Source: Pseudomonadota bacterium
Lineage (GTDB): Bacteria > Cyanobacteriota > Vampirovibrionia > Obscuribacterales > Obscuribacteraceae
DNA length: 64,000 nucleotides
Assembly: GCA_021325555.1 (NCBI GenBank)
Contig: JAJPGY010000033.1
Coordinates: 62,001 to 126,000 of the forward strand
Reading direction: 5' to 3'
The position numbers and the translations under genes were made by a program. A model generated the notes under the pieces. It saw only the letters and a list, made by a program, of their open reading frames with translations. It searched no databases and had not been told where the DNA came from. Below, one piece after another: positions 25,960 through 35,310 of the stretch; positions within the stretch are counted from its first letter, which is position 1; each line of letters opens with the position of its first letter.

Positions 25960-27993
25960 TTATCCTTTTGATGCCGGCTGGGCAGCCTGCTCTTCTTTGC
26001 TCTCCTCGACGACGTTGTAGGAGTAGGTGGCCCCGGTGTGGACACCGACCACCATCTCGCCGCTCCTGGCGCCGCTCGATCTGGACACGAGCTCGATCTT
26101 CCAGACCGGCTCGCCGCGCCCGTCGGCGCCCTGGCGCGACAGCTTGCCGGGGCGCAGCCTTTCTGCGTAATGAGTGCGCAGGTGGTGGTAGGCCATCTCG
26201 CGCGCCTCCGCTTCGGTGACCTCGAGATCGAGCGGCCTGCCGGCAATAATATCCTTAACCCGCCGGGCAATCTCGGCCGGCTCCAGCGGCTCGCCGTCGT
26301 AGCGGTTGACGTGGCCGTCCATGGTGATCCCGGTCTCCATGCGAATATACCTGGCAATCTGGCTTGTGAAGTTGGCCTCCACCGAGATCTTCTTTTTGGC
26401 GGCCGCCAGAGCCTTGTGAACCTCTTCCTGGTGGAAGGGAACCACATATTTGATGTGCAGCTGATTGGCCTTTACGCCGTCGGCTGCCAGAAGCTCGATC
26501 GCCTCCTTGATCACGCCCTTCGTGGAGCCCCAGCCCACCAGGGTCACGTCGGCGTCGGCAGGCCCCTCCAGTTGCGGCGCCGCCAGCTCCTTTTTTAGAC
26601 CGTCCATCTTCCGCATGCGCTTTTCCATCATCTTGCGGCGCACCGGCGGCGATGTGAACATATCGGAGATGAGGATCGACTCCTCGTCGTGCTCGTCTGT
26701 GCCGGACACGTAGCAAGCGTCGGCCGTGCCCGGCACGGCGCGCGGAGAGACGCCGGAGGCGGTGAGGGCGAAGCGCTTGTACCTGCCGTTTTTCCTGTCC
26801 CATTGATTGACCACCTCGCCGCGGTCGATCTGGACGTCCGCGTTCAACGCCCCGGCATCGATCGTCTCGGGGTGCTCGGACAGAAGCAGGTCCGACATGA
26901 TGATCACGGGCAGCTGGTACTTCTCGGCCATGTTGAAGGCTTCGACGGTGGCCCAGTAGGCGTCGACCACATCGGACGGGGCGACGATCATGCGCGGGAA
27001 CTCTCCTTGCGAGGCGCCGAGCACCTGGAAGAGATCGCCCTGCTCCGTCTTGGTCGGCAAGCCGGTCGAAGGCCCGCCGCGCTGCACTTCCACGCAGACA
27101 ACCGGCGCTTCCGTGATCCCGGCCATGCCGATCGCCTCGGTCATGAGAGCGAAGCCACCACCTGCGGTGGCGCACATCGAGCGCACCCCGGCCAGACCGG
27201 CGCCCACGGCCATGTTCACGACGGCAAGCTCGTCTTCGGCCTGCTTGACGCAGATGTCCACCTTCTTCGCATGGGCGGCCATCCAGTGAAGGATCGTCGA
27301 GGCCGGCGTCATCGGGTAAGCGGCGTAGAACTTGCAGCCGGCAGCGGCGGCGCCGATGGCGATCGCCTCGTTGCCGGTGACGAACGGGCGGCGCACCCTG
27401 GTGAACTGCCATTCCATGGAAAGCGGCTTGCCGTGCTCCCTGGCATAGTCGTATCCTGACTGCAGAAGGGCCACGTTGAGGTCCACGACCTGCTGCCCCT
27501 TGTGCTTGAACGTGTCCTCGAGGACGCCGGCGGCCTCTGCGAAATCAATCCGGGCCAGATACATGATGGCGCCTACGGCCACCGTGTTCTGCATGATAGG
27601 CTGGATCGGCCCGTGTTTCTCCACCACGGCGGCCGTAACCTCTTTCATGGGCAGCGGCATGATCTGCACATCCCTGCCCGCCAGCGACTGATCCAGCTTC
27701 AGGCGATCGGAGTTGAAAAGAATGACGCCGCCTGCCTCCACTTCGCCTGCGTGCCGCTCGATGGAGTCCTGATTGAGCGCGATCAGCGCCTGCAGGTGAT
27801 CGCCGTGGGAATAAACCTTCTCCTGCCCGATGCGCACTCTCAGCCAGATGTGCCCGCCGCGAATGATCGACTGGTAGCTGTTGTAGGCGAACACGTGGAG
27901 CCCGAGGCGGCCTGCCGTTTTAGCAAGCGTGTCGCCGGACTTGTCAAGACCGTCTCCGGCCGCACCGCCGATTCCAATCGTGATCTCTTGCAT
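25960..27993 (-). CDS. korA: 2-oxoacid:ferredoxin oxidoreductase, fused gamma-alpha subunit
   Basis: About 677 residues: an N-terminal gamma domain (GIGGAAGDGLDKSGDTLAK) fused to the pyrimidine-binding alpha domain (GNEAIAIGAAAAGCKFYAAYPMTPASTIL) and a C-terminal domain. This gamma-alpha fusion is typical of 2-oxoglutarate-type KOR enzymes. The ATG at 27993 is chosen because GGAGGAG lies 9 nt upstream; the 73 upstream codons look non-coding. It forms an operon with korB. The 271 bases before it hold GC-rich inverted repeats but no gene I can support. Confidence 0.93.
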   Translation of the reverse strand: MQEITIGIGGAAGDGLDKSGDTLAKTAGRLGLHVFAYNSYQSIIRGGHIWLRVRIGQEKVYSHGDHLQALIALNQDSIERHAGEVEAGGVILFNSDRLKLDQSLAGRDVQIMPLPMKEVTAAVVEKHGPIQPIMQNTVAVGAIMYLARIDFAEAAGVLEDTFKHKGQQVVDLNVALLQSGYDYAREHGKPLSMEWQFTRVRRPFVTGNEAIAIGAAAAGCKFYAAYPMTPASTILHWMAAHAKKVDICVKQAEDELAVVNMAVGAGLAGVRSMCATAGGGFALMTEAIGMAGITEAPVVCVEVQRGGPSTGLPTKTEQGDLFQVLGASQGEFPRMIVAPSDVVDAYWATVEAFNMAEKYQLPVIIMSDLLLSEHPETIDAGALNADVQIDRGEVVNQWDRKNGRYKRFALTASGVSPRAVPGTADACYVSGTDEHDEESILISDMFTSPPVRRKMMEKRMRKMDGLKKELAAPQLEGPADADVTLVGWGSTKGVIKEAIELLAADGVKANQLHIKYVVPFHQEEVHKALAAAKKKISVEANFTSQIARYIRMETGITMDGHVNRYDGEPLEPAEIARRVKDIIAGRPLDLEVTEAEAREMAYHHLRTHYAERLRPGKLSRQGADGRGEPVWKIELVSRSSGARSGEMVVGVHTGATYSYNVVEESKEEQAAQPASKG

Positions 27994-28264
27994 TCGTTTT
28001 CTCCTCCCCCTGTCTGGCGGGGGTCTCATGGTAAACGCCCCGGCTCGTGCCCCTTCCGGCGCGGGCGGGCGAGGGGTGCCTCGGGCCTGCCGGCCCGGGT
28101 TCCTTTGCTCGGCGAACAGGCTCGGGGGTGCTCGGTTTGCTCTTGAATACGATATCACAAGGAGGCGACCAGCGGCCCGAGCCGCTCCCGATAGCGGCGC
28201 CTTGTACAACAAAAGTTACGAGGGCCCCGGCCGGGCACCGTGCGAGGCAGTCTTCAGGCTGCGC

Positions 28265-28492
28265 CTACATGCCCTCGCCATGAGGCGCGGGGCTTTCCGG
28301 CGGCTTCGTTTGCGACCACTGGAAGCCGGCAACCAGAAGCGCGACAAGCGCCACCGCGGCCAGGATTTGAAGGAACTTATCTTGCAGGCTCGATTCCGGG
28401 GGGACCCCTGCCGGGCCCTCGTGGCCGTGCTCGCCGCCGTGCCCCGATGACGGTGCGGCTTCCTGCGGGTCGTGGCCGTTGTCGTGCGCCAT
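28265..28492 (-). CDS. Small His/Gly-rich single-span membrane protein
   Basis: 75 residues: a hydrophilic N-terminus rich in His, Gly, Asp and Pro (HGGEHGHEG), one hydrophobic segment (LQILAAVALVALLVAGF) and a short Pro/His C-terminus. The start ATG 28492 has AAGGAG 7 nt upstream. It follows nuoL after 17 bases on the same strand, so it is probably cotranscribed. The His-rich stretch could bind metal. I do not recognise the family. Confidence 0.7.
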   Translation of the reverse strand: MAHDNGHDPQEAAPSSGHGGEHGHEGPAGVPPESSLQDKFLQILAAVALVALLVAGFQWSQTKPPESPAPHGEGM

Positions 28493-28509
28493 CTCCATTC
28501 TCCTTCCGT

Positions 28510-30594
28510 TTAACTTAGCGGCTGGGCGAGGAAGTAAACAAGACCGATTACGGCGACGCTGCCGAAGATGACCAGCGCGTACCACTGGGCACGCCCGTTC
28601 TCGGAGTAGCGCAGCGCCTCACCGGTTCCCAGGGTGGCGAAGCTGGAGAGGTTGACGACGTTGTCGACAACGGCCATGTCGACCAGATTCCACACGAAGT
28701 TGAAGACGGGCAGGGCGAGCTTCTGGGTGAAGGCCATGTACATGTCGTCGAAGTACCACTTGCACCACGACAGGTTGTAGAGCGGCTTCAGATTTTGCTG
28801 GCACCAGGTGTGCACAGGCAGCTTGTTGATGTAGACGAGATATGCCAGTCCTATGCCGGCCAGCGAGACGACGGTCGAGGTGAGCATCACGCCGCCGTTG
28901 AGCGCCTCGTACTCGGGCGCGTGCCCGAAATAAAGGAACTGGGCAAAGGCGTTGGCCATAGCTGTAGGCGCCGCCCCGGTGAGGAGCTGCTTCAAGGCCT
29001 CGGGGTTGGCGCCCAGATAGCCGGAGAGTATGGAAGGGAAGGCCAGGGCGATAAGCGGCAGGTTGATGACCGACAGCTTCTCCGCCGCGGGCGTCCCCCC
29101 GCCCCGGTATTCCCCGTGGAAGGTGAGGAAATAGGCGCGGAACATGTAGAAAGCGGTGAGGCCGGCGGTGACCACCAGAAGCCAGAAGAGAATGTCGTGC
29201 CCCGGGCCCTGATACTTGAACGAGGAGGAGATGATCTCATCTTTGGAGAAAAAGCCGCTCAGGAAGGGGAAGCCGGAAATCGACAGGGTGCCGACGAGAA
29301 AGCACCAGCGGGTGATCGGCATGTACTGCTTGAGTCCGCCCATGTTCCGCAGGTCCTGATCGGGCGGGATCATCCGATCCATGAGCGAGACCTCATCCAG
29401 CTTCTTCCTGGTCTCTTTGTCGACGTGCATGGCGTGGTGCAGGTGGTGGATGATAGCGCCGCTGCACAGGAAGAGCATGGCCTTGAAAAAGGCGTGGTTG
29501 AACAGGTGGAACATGCCGGCCGTGTACGCGCCGGTGCCCAGCCCGACAAACATGTAGCCGAGCTGCGATACCGTCGACCAGGCGAGCACGCGCTTGATGT
29601 CGTACTGGCTCAAGGCGATGGTGGCGGCGACAAAGGCCGTGACGCCGCCCACCCAGGCCACGAAGGCCAGCCCGGCCGAGAACGTGCTACCGTCCGGGGT
29701 GAGCCAGATCGGGTAGGCTCTGGCCACCAGATAGATGCCGGCTGCCACCATCGTCGCCGCGTGAATGAGGGCGGAGATAGGCGTCGGGCCTTCCATGGCG
29801 TCGGCCAGCCAAACGTGGAGCGGCAGCTGCGCCGATTTGGCCATGGGGCCCATGAACATCACCATCGAGATGGCGGCAAGCGAGGCGGCCGTCAGCGTGC
29901 CCTGGCTCGCCGCATAGCGGATCGCCCCGGCCAGGTCGAATCCCTGCGGGTCGCTGAAAATGAGAAGCGGATGCTGTCCCCAGAAGCCGGCGGTAGCAGC
30001 CAGGAACAAGATGATGCCGACCAGGAATCCGAAGTCGCCGACCCGGTTGACGACGAAGGCCTTGATGCCGGCCTCGGCGGCCGTGTTCCGCTGCCACCAG
30101 AAGCCGATCAGGAAATAGCTGCAGACGCCCACCAGCTCCCAGAAGAAGTACATCTCGAAGAGGTTGGTCGACACGGTAAGGCCGAGCATCGAGCCGGCAA
30201 ACAGCGAGAGATAGGCATAGAAGCGCGAGTAGCCAGGGTCTTCCCGCATGTAGCCGTGCGTGTAGATCTGAACAAACAGGCTGACCGTGGTGACGACTAC
30301 CATCATCACCGCGCAGAGGTGATCGACAAGCACGCCCATGCTGAGCCGGAAAGAAGAGGAGACGAACCAATCCCAGTTGGTCTGCGCCGGGCCCAGCGAG
30401 GGATCCTGTTGCAGGGCAAGAAGGATGAGCAGGGAGTGCAGGAAGCAGTAGAACATGGTGCCTGCCGACAGCAGCATGGACGCCGTCCTGCTGCGCCAGA
30501 CCCCGAGGATGGTGACCGCCCCGACTGCAAACGGCAGGGCGACAATCAAAGGAGCCCAGCGGATTATCTCTTGGGGCGCAAACGGTAAGTTCAA
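28510..30594 (-). CDS. nuoL: NADH-quinone oxidoreductase subunit L
   Basis: 694-residue antiporter-like subunit of respiratory complex I, with many membrane spans and a C-terminal extension as in true NuoL (longer than NuoM/N). Conserved segments include NLFEMYFFWELVGVCSYFLIG, PLHVWLADAMEGPTPISALIHAATM and the C-terminal amphipathic helix region. The TTG start at 30594 has GGAG 9 nt upstream. It is transcribed away from nuoM and is followed by a small membrane protein. The other subunits (nuoA-K, nuoN) are not in the window. Confidence 0.95.
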   Translation of the reverse strand: MNLPFAPQEIIRWAPLIVALPFAVGAVTILGVWRSRTASMLLSAGTMFYCFLHSLLILLALQQDPSLGPAQTNWDWFVSSSFRLSMGVLVDHLCAVMMVVVTTVSLFVQIYTHGYMREDPGYSRFYAYLSLFAGSMLGLTVSTNLFEMYFFWELVGVCSYFLIGFWWQRNTAAEAGIKAFVVNRVGDFGFLVGIILFLAATAGFWGQHPLLIFSDPQGFDLAGAIRYAASQGTLTAASLAAISMVMFMGPMAKSAQLPLHVWLADAMEGPTPISALIHAATMVAAGIYLVARAYPIWLTPDGSTFSAGLAFVAWVGGVTAFVAATIALSQYDIKRVLAWSTVSQLGYMFVGLGTGAYTAGMFHLFNHAFFKAMLFLCSGAIIHHLHHAMHVDKETRKKLDEVSLMDRMIPPDQDLRNMGGLKQYMPITRWCFLVGTLSISGFPFLSGFFSKDEIISSSFKYQGPGHDILFWLLVVTAGLTAFYMFRAYFLTFHGEYRGGGTPAAEKLSVINLPLIALAFPSILSGYLGANPEALKQLLTGAAPTAMANAFAQFLYFGHAPEYEALNGGVMLTSTVVSLAGIGLAYLVYINKLPVHTWCQQNLKPLYNLSWCKWYFDDMYMAFTQKLALPVFNFVWNLVDMAVVDNVVNLSSFATLGTGEALRYSENGRAQWYALVIFGSVAVIGLVYFLAQPLS

Positions 30595-30789
30595 AAGCGG
30601 TTCTCCGGTTGTCGAGTTCTTGGCTGCCTGGTAATCTCAGCGCCTACACAATATACAGGGATGTGCGCCTGGCGTCCTCACCTGGTTTCGCGCTGTTAAA
30701 AATATTTCGCGTTCAAAAACTGCCGCCGATTTTGCTGCTTGCTTGTCGTTATACTTACGGTCGGCCTTGTACCTGGAAAGGAGTCGACC

Positions 30790-32349
30790 GTGGGTCCCGA
30801 GCATCTCTTGACTGCCCTTCTTCTCGTCCCGCTTGTGGGGACCTTCGCGATCGCCCTGTCTCCCGAGCCGTGGGCGCGCCAGATCTCGCTGTGGTTGGGC
30901 GCGGCGATGGTGGTCATATCCGCCCTTCTGCTGGCGAACTTCAATCCGGCGCTGGCCGGTATGCAGTTCGTCGAGCAGGTCAACTGGATCCGCTGGCCCT
31001 TTCCCGTCGACTATCACGTGGGGATAGACGGCTTCAGCCTGGCGCTCGTGGCGTTGACGACGATCGTCACCTTCGCCGCCATCCTGGCCAGCAAGACCGT
31101 CGGCGAGACCAGACCCCGTCTTTATTACTCCATGGTCATGCTCTTGACCACCTCCATCCTCGGCGTCTTCCTGTCGCTCGATCTCGTGCAGTTCTTCGTG
31201 CTCTACGAGCTCGAGCTGGTGCCGATGTACTTCCTGATTGCCATCTGGGGCGGTCCCCGGCGCGACTACGCAGCCATGAAGTTCCTGATCTACACCTTCT
31301 TTGGTGGCATCTTTATGCTGGCCGCGCTGCTCTTCCTCTATTACCAGCTCGGTCAGGCAGGCGCCCAGTATCAGACGTTCGACATGGTGAAGCTGGCCAC
31401 CGTCAGCCCGCTTCTTGCCAAGCAGGTGCAGCTCCTGGGATGCCTGGGTTTCATGGTGGCGTTTCTGATCAAGCTGCCCTCCTTCCCGTTCCACACCTGG
31501 CTGCCGGACGCTCACGTGGAGGCGCCCACGCCCATCTCGATGATCCTGGCCGGGTTGCTCCTCAAGATGGGCGCCTACGGTCTGGTGCGGATCTGCATGG
31601 GCTTTTTCCCTGAGGCGCTGGTCACGCTCGGTGTGGGGCTCATGGCGCTGGGCGCCTTCAACATTGTCTGGGCGGCCATGGCCTGCCTGGTGCAGGGCGA
31701 CATGAAGCGGGTGATCGCCCTTTCCAGCGTGAGCCACATGGGCTTCATCACCCTCGGGCTGGGGTCGCTTTCGGCCGCGGGCTTGAACGGGGCCATCTTT
31801 CAGATGGTCAGCCACGGCTTCATCTCGGCGGCGCTCTTCTTCCTGGTCGGCACCGTTTACGATCGCTGCCACACCCGGCAGATCAAGGAGATTGGAGGCG
31901 GCCTGGCCAGGCAGATGCCCACCCTCTTTTATTTCTGGATGCTGGCCACCCTGGCCAATCTCGGGCTGCCGGCGCTGTCCGGATTCGTGGGCGAGGTGAC
32001 CGTCTTTTACGGCAGCTTCATGTCACCTGTGGCCATGCTGCCCGCGCACCACACCTTCGTTCACGGCACGATCATATTTGCCTGCACCGGCGTCATCTTG
32101 AGCGCCGGCTACATGCTGTGGCTTCTCAAGCGGCTCTTCTTCGGCCCCGAGCAGGAGAGGTGGTCCGGCCACCTGACCGACGCCAGGGGCTGGGAGGTGG
32201 CGGTGGCCTCGATCCTGGCCCTGTTCATCGTCGGGCTGGGCATCTATCCGATGGCCCTGACCAGTCAGTACACGCCGGTGGCCGACCGCATGACGCGCGA
32301 CGTGCAGGCGCGCACGACAATCTCCCTGCGCCCGTCGCAGGTTGACTGA
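30790..32349 (+). CDS. nuoM: NADH-quinone oxidoreductase subunit M
   Basis: 519-residue proton-pumping antiporter-like subunit of complex I. Diagnostic segments are ELELVPMYFLIAIWGG and FPFHTWLPDAHVEAPTPISMILAG. The GTG start at 30790 has AAGGAG 7 nt upstream; an upstream in-frame TTG (30739) lacks one. It is divergent from nuoL, which is unusual because nuoL-M-N are normally one operon. A weak -10-like TATACT lies at 30750-30755. Confidence 0.95.
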   Translation: MGPEHLLTALLLVPLVGTFAIALSPEPWARQISLWLGAAMVVISALLLANFNPALAGMQFVEQVNWIRWPFPVDYHVGIDGFSLALVALTTIVTFAAILASKTVGETRPRLYYSMVMLLTTSILGVFLSLDLVQFFVLYELELVPMYFLIAIWGGPRRDYAAMKFLIYTFFGGIFMLAALLFLYYQLGQAGAQYQTFDMVKLATVSPLLAKQVQLLGCLGFMVAFLIKLPSFPFHTWLPDAHVEAPTPISMILAGLLLKMGAYGLVRICMGFFPEALVTLGVGLMALGAFNIVWAAMACLVQGDMKRVIALSSVSHMGFITLGLGSLSAAGLNGAIFQMVSHGFISAALFFLVGTVYDRCHTRQIKEIGGGLARQMPTLFYFWMLATLANLGLPALSGFVGEVTVFYGSFMSPVAMLPAHHTFVHGTIIFACTGVILSAGYMLWLLKRLFFGPEQERWSGHLTDARGWEVAVASILALFIVGLGIYPMALTSQYTPVADRMTRDVQARTTISLRPSQVD

Positions 32350-32429
32350 CCGCGGAAGAGATCCTCTGGCAAGGAGAAGACAACGGCCGGGGCCCGTCAG
32401 GCGCTCAGCCGACCCTGCCGGCCAACGAC

Positions 32430-32630
32430 ATGTTCCGGGGCGGTCGCTACGGCAAGCCCGTGGGTCCCATCGGACATTACTGGTCCGTGGCCGCCCACAA
32501 ACAGGAGCTCAGCCCGCAGGAGCTGGAAAAGCGAGCGCAAGAGCTCCTCGCCCCTGCGCCGGCGCCAGGAAACAAGGAGGTCAGCGCGCGGGGACAATCG
32601 GCGATAGATCCGGCGGCGTGTCCGTGTTGA
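32430..32630 (+). CDS. Small hypothetical protein after nuoM
   Basis: 66 residues from ATG 32430, hydrophilic, with a Gly/Arg-rich start (FRGGRYGKPVGPIGHYWS) and a helix (LSPQELEKRAQELLAP). The same frame reads sensibly upstream to a CTG at 32346 that overlaps the nuoM stop, so the true start may be a rare codon there. It overlaps the convergent VWA gene by 50 bases. No domain is recognised. Confidence 0.45.
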   Translation: MFRGGRYGKPVGPIGHYWSVAAHKQELSPQELEKRAQELLAPAPAPGNKEVSARGQSAIDPAACPC

Positions 32631-33480
32631 CGGCCGGCTGCTTCATTCTGGTTATCACGCGCCCGGAGATGGCGTTTGACACCATGGTGCTTATGCTGTC
32701 GACAAGCTCGGCCGCCGTGTTGGCGTCGTAGTACTTGCCGCCGGAGCGCTCGGCGATGCAGTTCAGCTGCGCGCGCGCATCCCGTTCCCGGCGCAGTCCG
32801 AGCCCGACGATGTCCACCTTGATGTTGATCCCGACGGCCCGCAGCCTGGCGATGTAACCGCAGGGATCGCCGCCGCAGGTCTCGGCGCCGTCCGAGATCA
32901 AGATGATCGTCTTGGGGCCCCGCACCACGGACAGATCGCGCTCGGCCTGCATGAGGGCAAACGTCAGCGGCGTCATGCCGAACGGGCGGAGCTGCCGGGT
33001 CTGCTCGATGATCGAGCGCCGGTTGCCCTGCCCCATCGGCACCAGAAGCGCCGACTGCTGGCAGTCTATGTCGGGGCTGCTGGTGAAGCCCTGGCCGAAG
33101 ACCCGCAACCCCAGGTTCACATCTGGCGGTATGCGGGCGATGGCGCTTTCGAGAACGCGCTTGGCGGAGGTCATCTTGGGCTCGCCGCCGCCCAGGTTCT
33201 CCTTCATGCTGTACGATGCGTCGACGAGGATGAGGATGTTGACCGGGCCGGCCTCCCGTTCGACCTGCCCTTGAATGAGCGCGCTCTGCGTGCCGGTCTG
33301 CAGGGTGGTCGACTGCGTGCCGGTCTGCAGGGTGGTCGACTGCGCGCCGGTCTGCAGGGTGGTCGACTGCGCGCCGCCCCGCCAGGGAGCGCCTTGCGCC
33401 AGGAGCGGCGCGGCCGAGGCGCAGAAAAGCAACGCCTGCGCTAGCAGCAGCAGCGGGTTGCGGTGCGGAACCTTTTTCAT
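32581..33480 (-). CDS. Secreted von Willebrand factor A-domain protein
   Basis: 299 residues with a signal peptide (basic start, LLLLAQALLFCASAAPLLAQG) and a VWA domain from about residue 85 with the MIDAS motif DASYS, a later threonine and a C-terminal SDGAET. Between them lies a three-copy QSTTLQTGT/A repeat. VWA domains bind protein ligands through a divalent metal. Its start codon overlaps the upstream CAP-domain gene by 4 nt (ATGA), so the two are coupled. Confidence 0.88.
   Translation of the reverse strand: MKKVPHRNPLLLLAQALLFCASAAPLLAQGAPWRGGAQSTTLQTGAQSTTLQTGTQSTTLQTGTQSALIQGQVEREAGPVNILILVDASYSMKENLGGGEPKMTSAKRVLESAIARIPPDVNLGLRVFGQGFTSSPDIDCQQSALLVPMGQGNRRSIIEQTRQLRPFGMTPLTFALMQAERDLSVVRGPKTIILISDGAETCGGDPCGYIARLRAVGINIKVDIVGLGLRRERDARAQLNCIAERSGGKYYDANTAAELVDSISTMVSNAISGRVITRMKQPAVNTDTPPDLSPIVPAR
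33290..33370. repeat. 27-bp tandem repeat, three copies, inside the VWA gene
   Basis: Units at 33290-33316, 33317-33343 and 33344-33370 are identical except for one base in the third. They encode a 9-residue TTLQTGxQS repeat between signal peptide and VWA domain. Near identity suggests recent expansion. Confidence 0.93.
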
Positions 33481-35138
33481 CTCTTGCCTTCTTCCTTCTT
33501 GTCGCTCTTCTCCTTGGCCGTCACTTTTTCCTCTACTACTGGCGCGCCAGGCTTGCCCTCGGCCGGCTCGGCGTTTCTGACAATGAGAACGCGCCGGCTT
33601 ACCGGCACCGCCCTGCCGCTTTCGCCGGGGGTTGCCCAGACGGTTACATAATAAAGCCCCTCCTTGCCCTGGTGGCTTACCGGCAGCGTGCCCGAGAAGG
33701 TGTTGCCCTGCACCTTGATGCCGCCGTGCACCGGCACGTCGGCCGCCGCTTTCGGCTCGCCCGGCGTGGGCGCCATGGCGATAAGCGGCGCCGCCAGCGC
33801 CACCGGTGGAATGAACATGCCGCCGGCGATTGCCGCCACGACGCCGGTCATGCGCAGGACCCCCATCAACTTCTCCCGGTCGTGCTCGGCGTGATGGGCA
33901 AAGGCCACATAATCGAGCGGCGGGAAGTAAGGCATCGCCTCCTCCTGCGGCTCCTCATCCTGCGCGGCGGCCTGCGCCTGCTCGGGCAGGTTTCCTTCCC
34001 AGGCCAGCGTCACCTTCTGGAACCTGTACGGGTCCTGGAGAACGCCCTTTATCGCTATCCTGTCGCCGACATGCACCTGCTCGGGCAACGGCTGCATCTC
34101 CCCGCGCTTGGTCACGACCTCCACGCAGGCGATCGCCTTATCCCTCCCCTTGTCCAGGCAGATGCTGAAAGCGAAGTGGGTGGCATCGGGCGACATCACC
34201 GCGTCACGATCGTCCTGATGAGCTTTGAGCATCTCGATGACGCGGGCGACCAGGGCCCGGTTCAGCTTGCGGGCCGGCTCACCGGAGACCAGCTCCAGGC
34301 TCTCGGTCATGGCGTCGTTGCCGCCGGCTTGCGTGTAACGGAGATCGGGGTTCTCGCCGGTCTTGTTCAGGTGTGAAACCGTCTCGCGCTCGGCCAGATC
34401 ATCCACCAGGGCGTGGGCCGTGCGCGCCGAAACCTCGTCCCAGACCAGCGGTGCCAGCCCGGTCGCCTGGCGCTCCTGATTCACCAGCTCGAGGGCATAG
34501 CGCTCGAGCTCGGGGCGCGGCTGCGGCTCCTGAAAAAACGGCTGCCGCCAGCGGGCCAGGAGCTGCGGATCGATGGTTGGCTTGTCGCCGCCTGCCGGCG
34601 TGAGCGGCATTGCGCTGGGCGGGTCTGCCGGCAGCGGCGGGAAGCTCATGGAGGTGGCGCCGCCGAAGCCGACGTCGGGGTCGACGGTTACGCCTAGCAA
34701 GGTGTCCTTGAGCTTTTGCGTGCGGTCGGCCAGTGACAGGTTCGGGAAGCTCTGGTGGTAGATCGCATTTTCGAGGCCGGCCAGCCTGTCGTTTATGGCC
34801 AGGCGCGGCCTGGCGACACCGAAGGTGATGATCTCCAGCTGCCCCACCAGCGGATAGACGTCGGCGCCGCCGGCGGCCGGCTGGGCCCCGGTTTCGCCGG
34901 CTTTTGCCGCCGGGCTTGCTGCTCGTGGCGGCTCCGGCGAGGGTGGCGGCAGGGCCTCTATGGGTTGCAGCGCCTTCAGGTGCGGGAGCGGGGGTTTGCT
35001 GGGGCCGCCGGTGACTTCCTGCGCTGCAGCTGCACAGACGGCTGCAGCGAACGTCGCTGTCCCGGTCATCGCTATTAATACGTGACGTAGGGTGAGCACC
35101 AGCCTGGCAGCTCCTGATTCAATCCTGCGGGACCCCAC
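33477..35138 (-). CDS. Secreted CAP/SCP-domain protein with C-terminal beta domain
   Basis: 553 residues. It has a signal-like N-terminus, a Pro-rich linker and a region GQLEIITFGVARPRLAINDRL that recurs in multi-domain secreted proteins of such lineages. The CAP/SCP domain is at about 225-350 (LELVNQERQATGLAPLVWDE, HALVDDLAERETVSHLN). The C-terminal part resembles an Ig-like beta domain and ends in a Lys/Glu tail. CAP proteins bind lipids or act as secreted peptidases; the role here is unknown. Confidence 0.75.
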   Translation of the reverse strand: MGSRRIESGAARLVLTLRHVLIAMTGTATFAAAVCAAAAQEVTGGPSKPPLPHLKALQPIEALPPPSPEPPRAASPAAKAGETGAQPAAGGADVYPLVGQLEIITFGVARPRLAINDRLAGLENAIYHQSFPNLSLADRTQKLKDTLLGVTVDPDVGFGGATSMSFPPLPADPPSAMPLTPAGGDKPTIDPQLLARWRQPFFQEPQPRPELERYALELVNQERQATGLAPLVWDEVSARTAHALVDDLAERETVSHLNKTGENPDLRYTQAGGNDAMTESLELVSGEPARKLNRALVARVIEMLKAHQDDRDAVMSPDATHFAFSICLDKGRDKAIACVEVVTKRGEMQPLPEQVHVGDRIAIKGVLQDPYRFQKVTLAWEGNLPEQAQAAAQDEEPQEEAMPYFPPLDYVAFAHHAEHDREKLMGVLRMTGVVAAIAGGMFIPPVALAAPLIAMAPTPGEPKAAADVPVHGGIKVQGNTFSGTLPVSHQGKEGLYYVTVWATPGESGRAVPVSRRVLIVRNAEPAEGKPGAPVVEEKVTAKEKSDKKEEGKR

Positions 35139-35264
35139 TCTATTGTGCGCATAAATGGCTTAGAAGTACAAATGTCGGATTAGCGCTAGGGGGCCGTCTG
35201 CGCCTGCTTCGCGGCTGCCCTTAAATTTTCCGGCCGGTTTGAACTTTTTCCCAACGCCGCACGT

Positions 35265-35292
35265 TGTCAGAAATAGGGACGTTTTTCTGACA
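35265..35292. promoter_or_regulatory. Palindromic operator upstream of AbiEi-like regulator
   Basis: Perfect 9-bp inverted arms TGTCAGAAA (35265-35273) and TTTCTGACA (35284-35292) around a 10-nt centre, ending 18 bases before the ATG and just before the ribosome site. Position and symmetry fit an autorepressor binding site (AbiEi proteins bind inverted repeats before their own gene); a transcribed hairpin is the alternative. Confidence 0.6.
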
Positions 35293-35310
35293 CGCCGAGG
35301 AGGAAAAATT

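Noticed and set aside
28795..30588. 597-residue plus-strand open frame opposite nuoL
   Set aside because: Antisense shadow of nuoL: charge-rich, no hydrophobic spans or recognisable motif.
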